Origin: Liopterus haemorrhoidalis
Taxonomy: Eukaryota; Arthropoda; Insecta; Coleoptera; Dytiscidae
Assembly: GCA_963971575.1 (NCBI GenBank)
Contig: OZ020622.1
Span: forward strand, 32,952,301 to 33,016,300
DNA length: 64,000 nt
Direction: 5' to 3'
A model generated the notes under the pieces. The model ran no database searches. It was not told the DNA's origin and saw only the letters and a list, made by a program, of their open reading frames with translations. Below, piece by piece: positions 10,722-19,848 of this stretch (positions within the stretch are counted from its first letter, which is position 1; the number at the start of each line of letters is the position of its first letter). A program made the translations under genes and the position numbers.

Positions 10722-11850
10722 AGGGTTTTGTAGGTATGACCCAAAAACCCTTATACCGTCATTTTGTCGTCTGTCTGTCTGTCTGCCTGTCTGTCTGTCT
10801 GCCTGTCTGTCTGTCTGTCTGCCTGTCTGCCTGTCTGTCTGTCTGTCTGTCTGTTCGGCAAAAATTGTAGCCAAACGGCTAAACCTCGAGAGTTGAAATT
10901 TGGCATGCTTGTACAACTTTTTGACCCGCACATAGGAAAAATACTAAAACATCTAAAAAACATATCCCCCTAAAAATATAAACAAATAGGTGCTCATCGA
11001 AAAAAAATTTTTTTTTTTTAAATTCTGAATAGGGTATCAAATGAAAGCCCTTAGTACGTGGATTAACGATCAAAATTTTATTTTTGCAAAATAAATTATT
11101 TTGACGCGATTTTGCCAAAATTGTGCAAAAATTTTTTTGTCCCACACCCTGTAGCCCAGATGGTTTAAACTAAAAATCTGAAAAAAATCTAAGTAATGTA
11201 CATTGGTGTGAACAGGAATAGTACAACAGGAATTTTTGATCAGATTATGTTTTTGGAAAAAAACGTATTTTTTGTGATTTTTGGCTAATAATATACACAA
11301 GTTATAGCTTTGTAACACGCTACACTGGAACGTGTATGCTGGTGTAGTGGTTTTTCACGCTGGTTTGTCACCCAAGTAACTCGATCCGAAAGGGATCGAA
11401 CCCTGCGAGAAGAGACAATATTATTTTTTGTTTTTTTTTTTTTATTTTTATATTGTTTAAATTATTTCTTCAAAATTCTAGTTATATTTTGGCAAATGTT
11501 GCATTTAATTTTGAAAAGCGTAAATTTAATAACCAGTGGAAAGTATTTAAATTATAATTTAATTCTGTTTCAATGTACACGAAATCAGAACGGCGGAACT
11601 TATAACAACCAATGGAAGCCATAGGCGCAATTTTTAAAATTCTTAATGTACCTTGTTATATAAAAAAAAAATACTGCTCATATTTAGAAACCTAAATAAT
11701 GGTATTAGGCGTTCGAATTAAAATTAACAAAAAAAATATTTTAATATAAAATTTGTTTTCGCATCCAAAATAATCATCATTCACTTACTAAATACCTGCA
11801 AAACCCTGAAATGTGTGAAAATTCACACTTCACATCAATTTTTTATATGT
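10722..11850 (+). repeat. Repeat R1, copy b (longest, with (CTGT)n run)
   Basis: Nearly full-length R1. The 5' end AGGGTTTTGTAGGTATGACC can pair its AGGGTTTT with AAAACCCT 15-20 bases on. Then come a (CTGT/CTGC)n tract (10770-10855), the conserved body, a tRNA-like module (11335-11405), a T-rich stretch, and the 3' block with the GTGTGAA/TTCACAC hairpin (11812-11840). Subterminal hairpins plus an internal GTCT microsatellite resemble DINE-1-type, Helentron-associated elements; this is inference. Translations such as CLSVCLSV come from the microsatellite. Confidence 0.7.
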
Positions 11851-12209
11851 AGTTATAGTTGTAAAAAAACAACTTGTTCACTTCATAAGTTTACTGTTCG
11901 ATTTCCACGAATTATGAATTACAATATGATTTCGAATTACAAATAATATAAATTTTGAGAGCATTAAGGATTCCACACACCAAAGCGGCCGCGGTGGCGG
12001 CCACGGTGGCGATAATGCAGCGGCCTAACGCAACCTATACAATACAATGAGACCACGACATACAAGCGTTCCGCTATCTGAGAACGCCACCGACTGCAGC
12101 GTTCAGTCTAGCGATCACCAAACACTGGCGGCCGAACTCGACAAGTTGCGTTAGGCCGCGCGATATTCATTGTTTATATACCACAGAGTGAATATATTTA
12201 AGAAAATAA

Positions 12210-12360
12210 TGTCGAAAATAGATAATTTAACAGAAAAAATCATAGATCAGTAAAGGATCATTTAATTTTGTATGACTTAGCACATCCTGATTACAAGAAT
12301 ATTAGGAAAATAAATAAAGTGTGGGACGAAATAGGAAAAGTTTTGGAAATTGATAGTAAA
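12210..12360 (+). pseudogene. MADF-domain fragment (Harbinger accessory protein)
   Basis: From the ATG at 12210 the frame gives MSKIDNLTEKIID. After a small indel near 12250 a second frame gives VKDHLILYDLAHPDYKNIRK followed by INKVWDEIGKVLEID. LYD..HPDYKN...+..W.EI is the core of the MADF DNA-binding domain, which in PIF/Harbinger elements belongs to the Myb/SANT-like accessory protein. The sequence stops where the M1 MITE begins. Only about 50 residues remain, so it is non-functional. Confidence 0.65.
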
Positions 12361-12700
12361 GTCTGTTCCAAACGATTAGGCGGAACTAGATTTTGCTATC
12401 TAGTTACTTTCATCGTTTAAATAATGCTTTTCAGCCGTTTTGTTTAAGCTTTGTAAATCATACTTGCAACAAACATTTTTTGGTTAAGGTTAATATCATT
12501 TTAAAATGTCATTTTCTTTATATTTTGATTTTTTGTGTCATTCTTAATACAAATATCCCATTTATTTATTTTTTGTCATTAAAATATGCAAGAAAATTAA
12601 TTTAAGTTTGACATATGTCATTCGTTTCCATGGTTTCATTGTTGGAATTTTAAATTTTAACATTCCAAAGGGGAAAAATGAAATAACCCAAGCAAGGTCC
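12360..12700 (-). repeat. MITE family M1 inside the Harbinger element
   Basis: Left end TCTGTTCCAAACGATTAGGC then GGAACTAGA. The body is the reverse complement of the 5722-6058 copy (for example AAATGAAATAACCCAAGCAA against TTGCTTGGGTTATTTCATTT). The right boundary was not fixed. Its apparent 70-codon frame (12393-12605) is a by-product. Confidence 0.6.
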
Positions 12701-13263
12701 AATATTATCATACAACTATATACCGTGATTCACTAACTGATCGCTACCGCTACCGCCACTCCCACCGCGTTAGTGTGAGGAGACCTGATCGCTACCGTGG
12801 CCGCCACCGTGGCCGCCACCGTGGCCGCCACCGCGGCCGCCACCCCGGCCGCTTTGGTGTGTGGAATCCTTTATACATGATTTTTCTACTATGAAAGTTA
12901 GAAGAGTAAATATATAAATATGTTTACATACACATATGTATACAATTTGTTTGTTTATCCAAAAGAAATGAAATTATTTATTTATAAATATAAAATAAAA
13001 AATATTTAATGGTAATTTTTTTGTAAATTAGGTATATGTTTTGTCTCATACCCCACCTATGAGACAATAAAATCAAGTGACACTTGATTTTAAACTACTG
13101 ACACGTAAACAGTTATTTACGGTTTTTTTTTATGAGTTTGACAAACAATAGTGATTTTTTTATATTTTTTAATTTAATTTTATTTTTATACTAAGTTTTT
13201 ATTACAACAACCACCGTATTTTATAATGTACGTACATTACATCAGCCACTGATGATTAACTGC

Positions 13264-13320
13264 ATATCACAGGCTGAAGATGCATAAAACTAATATATAT
13301 GCGAAACGTCCCAATGAATT
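13264..13320 (+). ncRNA. Hammerhead ribozyme motif, orphan Penelope-type
   Basis: The conserved core is complete in order: CTGAAGA (13274-13280, matching CUGANGA), stem II GCATA/TATGC (13282-13286 with 13298-13302), GAAAC (13303-13307), then GTC (13308-13310) at the predicted cleavage site. Bases before CTGAAGA (TCACAGG) can pair with those after GTC (CCAATGA) through a 2-by-2 internal loop, forming stem I. Stem III is minimal, as reported for Penelope-like elements (established knowledge). No Penelope coding sequence is adjacent, but a (TA)n tract follows. Activity is untested. Confidence 0.65.
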
Positions 13321-13370
13321 AAACTAATTTATTATTTTTCCTACCTAATTGACGATTAAAGAAGAAACAT

Positions 13371-13400
13371 ATATATATATATATATATATCAACTATATA

Positions 13401-13457
<57 letters not shown>
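13371..13457. repeat. (TA)n microsatellite
   Basis: Almost uninterrupted TA dinucleotides with two short interruptions (CAAC, TTTA), directly downstream of the orphan hammerhead motif. Confidence 0.9.
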
Positions 13458-13459
<2 letters not shown>

Positions 13460-13461
<2 letters not shown>

Positions 13462-14287
13462 CTGACCAACGTTGTCAAGCCATGTACATGCAACAGACAA
13501 CCACAGACCCACCGAATCTAATGGGATTTCAGGAGTATATGTATCAAAAATAGAAAGAGCGCACTTTGCACTCCTGGAGCAAACTTCAAGGGGTAATGAA
13601 TTACGAAAAAAAATTGTTTGCTATATTTGATAACCGGTATTAAACCCCATACATGTTTACGTCGTAATCAGGTCATTTGTGTATAATTTGTATATGCTGA
13701 CGACGTACGCAATCCCGTACAGTGTTGTCGGTACTTACATCGTTTCTGTAAACAAATATCCTCATGTTGACCTGCATTTGACGATTGTCTAGCGATAGTA
13801 ATAAAATTTACATATATTTCAATATGACATAATTTTTATTTTAGGATTAATAGTTCATTTATAAGGTTTCTCGGTTAATCTAATGTTTACTATTGACATT
13901 CAATGAATATCAATAACAATCAATAGTATTTAAAAGTTTATATGAGGCTCAAAAATTTCATTTTTGATCGGTTGCAGTGGTAATCATAATTTTTTTTTTA
14001 CTTGCATTCCGCTACATCCTCAGAACTGTCTTTATACTTCCCATGAATCTTTTCACTTACGAATTTTTAAAATTATTTAACTTGAACTTCGAAACTATTT
14101 TTCAAGAATTAAAGTGAATCTAATTTTTCTATTTCTTGATACGTTTTTCTATGTACGCCATAAAAATTATAGTATAATAAAACAATGATTCAAAACATTT
14201 TACTGTACGACCAACACAGAGCGTGTCATGGTCGTTTTTTTTTTATATATGTATAATAATAATTTTATTTATGGGTGCTCCAACATC
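13460..14287. other. No recognisable gene or element
   Basis: Moderately AT-rich sequence with no coding pattern, no clear inverted ends and no match noticed elsewhere in the window. Confidence 0.4.
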
Positions 14288-14289
14288 TA

Positions 14290-14690
14290 TACTCTACCTC
14301 AGAAAGACTAATAGTAATAAATAATTTTGTCAGGCAGTTACCAGTGGCGTGCACATTTTAAACACGTTTAAATTGGTTTTGTGTATTTCTATATTACTAT
14401 TTATCATTTTATTAAACGCACGCCTGTATCCATATTAATCATATCATTAAACACACCCCTGTGACCATATTTTTCCTTAAAATTTTAGGGTAAAATTTTT
14501 ATGATCTATTGTGTTTAACCCTAGTTCGTATTCCCATATAATATGTGCGGCACACTCGGTGGTTTTTAACAATATTTCGTTTCGAACTATTCATATTTTG
14601 TCGCTTTTGTTTTGCCGCTTCTGTGTGATAATACAAGAACTTTTTACAAATAATAAATTTTATTACTATCAGTCTTTCTGAGATAAAGTA
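14290..14690 (+). mobile_element. 401-bp MITE M3, copy 1
   Basis: The ends are inverted over about 35 bases (TACTCTACCTCAGAAAGACT on the left; the right mirrors it as CTTTCTGAGATAAAGTA) and TA flanks both. An inverted second copy of equal length lies at 43933-44333. Its middle includes a hAT-like end, CAGTGGCGTGCAC (14345), in both copies, so that insertion predates amplification. TA flanks suggest Tc1/mariner-type mobilisation. Confidence 0.75.
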
Positions 14691-15234
14691 TAGGTTATTA
14701 GCACCCTGTTACATTAAGGAATTTTACATTGTACATTTCATATTTAAATTTACCATTGACCAACCGTCTTTTTTATTTAAAGACGATGTCTTAGTAATTT
14801 GGGAAAAAAATTATGGTAACCCGAGTCTGCCCAAAGACTCGAATTATAGTATTGAAATTTTCCGGAACAAACCGGAAATACTGGATATCAAGGACAACTT
14901 TGATTTTTTAAATGGTAACGTATGCCGAGTTGGGTGTCTTTGGAGCTTTTGAAAATAAATAACTATTACTTAAAGATTTTTTACTATATTTTACGCTTTA
15001 ACCTCTTAATCCGTGAATAAACAAACACATTGTATTTTTGTAAAATCATTTAAAAGATTTTCGCCAAAAAGCGTTAGTTTCACACCTTATCTCCTAGAGA
15101 GGTTGATCTAAAAATCTGAAAAAATCTCCATTATGTACATTGTTGGTCCCGGAAAACCGGGATTGTCCCGGTTTTGAGGTCTATGTCCCGGTGTCTCGAG
15201 ACAGTCTCTCGGGACGCCTATTTGTCCCGGTTTT

Positions 15235-15783
15235 GTGTATTTTAATAATTTATTAAGTCAGTCAGGAGTCGCCGCGGGAACGCACATCATTGGAACGAAT
15301 TTAAATTTGTCCGACGGTAAAGAAAGTAAAGCGCCAAAAACTCTATTAAAGTTTTTTAATGACCCATTAAGTGAGGCATACTTCTGGTTCGTTCATAGCC
15401 AGGCCGAATCGGTCAATTTGAAAATATTACAAATTGAGGGAAAAAACAAATCTATAATGGAAGTTTTCGGTGTATTAAAAGATACAGCAGCTATGTTTGA
15501 AGAAAGATACAGACAGTGTTTTTACCAAAACATGTAGAAACAATTTTGAAAGAACTTGAAGAAACTGGGGAAGAATACTAAAAATGAAATTAATAATTTT
15601 AAAATGGAAGTTACTAATTTCTATGAAACATTTATTGTATATTTAAATAAGTGGATAAAACGTCTTGAACATTTTTCAATATTTTCATGGATGGTTTTAA
15701 AAGAAAAACCAGAATGGAAAAATGTACAACAAACATTAAACTACTTCAACAATAAGAATATTGAAATAAATGAGAGTTATTAA
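15235..15783 (+). pseudogene. hAT transposase, middle region, two fragments
   Basis: The first frame reads KTLLKFFNDPLSEAYFWFVH, then SQAESVNLKILQIEG and MEVFGVLKDTAAMFEERYRQ. After a stop at 15535 and a frame change, the second reads NNFKMEVTNFYETFIVYLNK and FSIFSWMVLKEKPEWKNVQQ. This order matches the insertion domain within the hAT catalytic core, where a helical stretch with FF.NP..E.YL.F..SQ precedes the C-terminal motifs. A short continuation (FSCNDDLKEGELLK) is visible near 16115-16160, after a 280-base insertion. There is no dimerisation domain. No start can be assigned. Confidence 0.55.
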
Positions 15784-15789
15784 TTCAAC

Positions 15790-16072
15790 CAAATATTACT
15801 TAAATTATGAATAAGGTTCTAAATTTCAAGTGATGATCTAAACCAAAAAAGTTCGGATATACAAAGTGATGATCTAAAACAAAAAAGGTCCTCACTTCTA
15901 AAATACAAGTGATGACCTAAAAAAAAAGGTCCTCGCTTCGGAAATATAAAGTGATGACCTAAAAAAAGGGTTCTCACTTGTAAAATACAAGTGACGACCG
16001 GAAAAAAAGATCCTCATCTCTGTTTAAAAATTTTCTATTGCGTTTGTGTGTGGGGCTCCCCTGGGTGCGCCA
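15790..16072 (+). repeat. hAT-MITE right end with ~55-bp tandem units
   Basis: Four or five units of AAGTGATGATCTAAAACAAA-type sequence with GGTCCTCAC are followed by a hAT terminus GGGTGCGCCACTG at 16060-16072. Related units occur at 46690-46830 and 50400-50540. The left end was not found. Confidence 0.5.
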
Positions 16073-16784
16073 CTGGTAGAGGCTATTCTACAGTGCGTGG
16101 TAAATTTTGATTTTAGTTGTAATGACGATTTAAAAGAAGGGGAATTGTTAAAAAGATCTAAATTCAACCAAAAGTATTTATAAAATGCTTTTGTATGGAT
16201 TTTATTTGCAAATAATTTATTGCAGTGCTTTTTTGTCATAGAACTCGCCGGAACGACATACAGACACCTATTTTCGACGGGTATTTAAAAGTATTAAAAT
16301 TAATTTGAAAATTATTATATCAACTATTGAACAAGAATTTGCTGTGAACTTGTAATCTAAATACTTTAAATTTCATATAAGTTATGATCTGGATATCATT
16401 TTTTTAAATAAAAAGCGCTGATTTATTGTAATAATTTCTTAATTATTTATTGTAATTGTATAGGAATTTATTTTTATTTCTGTTAATTATTCGTAATTTT
16501 AATGTTTGTGTTATAAATAAAACAATAATAATTGTAATATAAAATCTAATTAATTCCTCCCGATTAGTTAAAAAATTTCGCATACAGCATCAAGCCCCCC
16601 TCACCCTGTCACTCCGTCCCGGTTTGCTCTGTCGACAATCTGAGAGCCCTAGGATTAGTTCAACAGGAATTTTTTATCTGACAAGTTTTTCGAAAATATC
16701 GATTTTTTGTGTCGTTGAAAAGTGTAATTAATTAAAGAAAAAATTATTGTGATATCAAAAGAAAGTTCTTAAATAATTACACGG

Positions 16785-17325
16785 GTCAGGGGCCCTGATA
16801 AAATAGGGTTCCTAAAATGGTCTGCCATAAAAATAAAATTAACATAATATTTTCGAAAAACGGATTACATTTGTTATTGAATAATTACGGAATAACATTC
16901 CTGAATGAAAATATATGTTCACAGGAAAAATATTTTGTTTGTAGTGATATAAAATATTTTTTTCACTGTCCGTTACAAAACAGATCACAGAAATAATATT
17001 GTTCTAAAACGGTAATGTAATAAAATAAATATATAACACCCAGCAATGATGAAAAGTTGAATTGGTAAGACCCACAGATGCAAAAGTTTAATCTTAACAA
17101 TTTACATATAAATGAAAGAATTGTATTAATGGTTTATCAGTCAGCGAGTTGAACTGTTAATGAGACCGGCCCAAGTTCCTAAAGATGCGCGCGGGTGGCC
17201 AAAATATGTTAGGGGGCTCAAAATAAGTTAAGGGGCCGAAAATATATTAGGGGTCCCAAAATATTTGAAGGGGCCCAACTATAAAATCTTACCCAGGGCC
17301 AGAAAAAAGGTAGTTACGGCACTGT
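16785..17325 (+). repeat. hAT remnant, right end recognisable
   Basis: The right side (17200-17325) has repeated GGGGCCCAAAATAT-type words and finishes in AGTTACGGCACTG, the reverse complement of a CAGTGCCGTAACT terminus. The related MITE at 25563-25838 has equivalent ends. No opposite terminus was found and no coding sequence is visible. Confidence 0.45.
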
Positions 17326-17479
17326 TTATCACTATTAAGAAAGTGCTATTTTATTTGTAAATATTTCACTACTATAAATGTTTTTTGTTTATTTCAAAAA
17401 AGATATACACTACCTTAGTCATAAATACAAAAAAACCATAACAGTATTAGTGATAATTTCGCCATGCATTAAAAAAATA

Positions 17480-18600
17480 ATGAATTTAGTCAAAAACATC
17501 AAAACTGCAATATTTTTCAGAAACGAATTCTGATTCAAAAATTTCTCTTGACCGTTTCCGGTTAAGAGCTATGTACATTACTTAGAATTTGTTTAATTTT
17601 TTTTTGTTTAACCCCCTTTTGATTAAAGGGGAAAACTTTCTACGAGGAACTATGGCTATAGCTATAGTCCCGATAAAATCCTTAGAACCTTCATTAGATT
17701 AATAAGAAATATATTATATAAGGCTTCATTTATTTATATTTATCAGTATTTATAAATGGCATAATTTTTCTCAATTTCAGAAACGTATTTCTCACTATTA
17801 AAAATGTGTTAATTGTTTTATAAGTATTTCATTACTAAAAAAGATTTATTCCTCTTTGATACCTTAAAAATAAAAGGTTGAATCACAACGTATAATAGTA
17901 TAATAGTGTAATTAACGTATATATTTTTTTTTTATATTTTTAATTTCAAAAAAGGCACACTATCTTAGCCATAAATACAAACAATTCATACATTATTATC
18001 CATAATTTTGCCACGAATTAAAAAATAATAATTAATTTTGTCAAAAACACAAATACTGCAATAATTTTCAAAAACGCAATCTGGTCAAAAAATCCTCTCG
18101 TACGTTCCCGGTTCATATTAATGTAAATTACCTATAATATTTACAGATTTTTAGTTTAACCCCTTTGGGTAAAAGGGGGCGGGAAAAAATCTTTTTTAGC
18201 ACATTTTTGCAGAATTTTTACAGAATTTTAGATCAACCGCTCTAAGGGATAAAGTGGGGGACAAAAATTTCTTGATATATTTTTGGCAAATATCCCATAA
18301 AAAAAAAGATTTTTCAAAAATAAAACTTTGCTTATTGATCCAAAAATTAAAAGGTTTCATTTGATATGCCATTCATAATTTAAAAAATTTATATATAATT
18401 TTTTTTATTAAATACATAATTGTTTATATTTATCTCGGGATGTATTGAACTCTTAGTATTTTTCCTATATGTGGGACAAAGAGTTGAATAAGCATGTCAA
18501 ATTTGAACTTTATATTTCAAGCCGTTTGGCTACAATTTCTATCGTACAAACACATGAGTGACGTTATAAGAGTTTTTTTGGAGGTCATATCCACCCTAAA
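17480..18600 (-). repeat. Diverged R1-family copies, antisense
   Basis: Blocks read as reverse complement of R1: TTTTTAGTTTAACCCCTTTGG (18150), AAATACATAATTGTTTATAT (18411), CCTATATGTGGGACAAAGAG (18463), AGCCGTTTGGCTACAATTTC (18520) and GAGTGACGTTATAAGAG (18556). At least two partial copies are joined. They are older than copies b to h because they are more diverged. No coding sequence. Confidence 0.5.
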
Positions 18601-18639
18601 AAAGGAAAACGGAACGAAAAAAAAAAAAAATATCTTTAG

Positions 18640-19262
<623 letters not shown>

Positions 19263-19311
19263 AGGAAATAAAAATTCTTGATTACTCGTCAAAAGTTTAT
19301 TAATAAAATAT

Positions 19312-19355
19312 TAAGAGACGTTTCGACTGGTAAATCCAGTCATCCTCAGTCTATA
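19312..19355 (-). ncRNA. Hammerhead ribozyme motif of the Penelope-like element
   Basis: On the minus strand: CTGAGGA (19349-19343), stem II GACTGG/CCAGTC, GAAAC (19324-19320), then GTC (19319-19317). All invariant core positions are present and stem II is perfect over 6 bp. Stem III is minimal. Hammerhead motifs in the terminal repeats of Penelope-like elements are established knowledge; cleavage by this copy is not shown. Confidence 0.7.
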
Positions 19356-19848
19356 AATAAAAATTACAATTGTAAAATACAAAAAAGAAAATTATTATTT
19401 TAACAAAACAAAAATAAGTAAAATGAAAATTGATAAATTAGTATAAATAGTAAAATGAAAATAATTTTAAACATATTAATTGAAAATTATCAAAATGGCG
19501 TGAGGCGCCATTTTCTGAAACTGAATTTATTACAGAGATTTAAGAAAATACAAAAATTAATCAAAATTAAGCAAATGATTATAAAAAGTTATATAAAATA
19601 AGTGTTCTTAACTAGACAGCTTCTTACCTAGAGTACGTTGTCAATATTTTACGAAAGTATATTCTTATAAAAAAATATAAACGGAAATGAAAAACCATCC
19701 CAAACACATTCAGAGTAGACATGACAGTGTAGAACAGGACGGCTCGAGATTGTCTGGTCGTTTGTGATATTACTCATAGACACCTAGACGTCACAATATA
19801 TTAAGTAGGTGAACGTAATATGACAAGTAGATAAGCGCACAGCTGATT

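Larger units (their letters stand above)
11967..12870 (+). mobile_element. PIF/Harbinger-type element with GC-rich inverted ends
   Basis: The ends are inverted repeats (AGGATTCCACACACCAAAGC followed by GGCCGC), extended inward by iterated GGTGGCGGCCAC/GGTGGCGGCCGC words on the right. TTA flanks both sides (11964-11966 and 12871-12873). Inside is a broken MADF-domain coding stretch, the usual second gene of Harbinger elements, which supports the superfamily. An M1 MITE interrupts it. The transposase itself is missing. Confidence 0.75.
15142..16660 (+). mobile_element. Degenerate hAT element inserted in an R1-like repeat
   Basis: R1-like sequence stops at GTACATTGTTGG (15140) and resumes at GATTAGTTCAACAGGAATTT (16654). 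Between them, both edges are rich in CCCGG/CCGGG words (TGTCCCGGTTTTG on the left, CCGTCCCGGTTTGCTC on the right), a terminal composition also seen in the hAT elements at 44370 and 48715. Two transposase fragments lie inside. The exact ends and target duplication could not be fixed. Confidence 0.5.

Noticed and set aside
10751..10973. Frames reading CLSVCLSV or RQTDRQTD as proteins
   Set aside because: They are direct translations of the (CTGT)n microsatellite in R1.
16787..17325. A complete hAT element
   Set aside because: Only the right terminus is convincing; no left end and no 8-bp flank match could be found.
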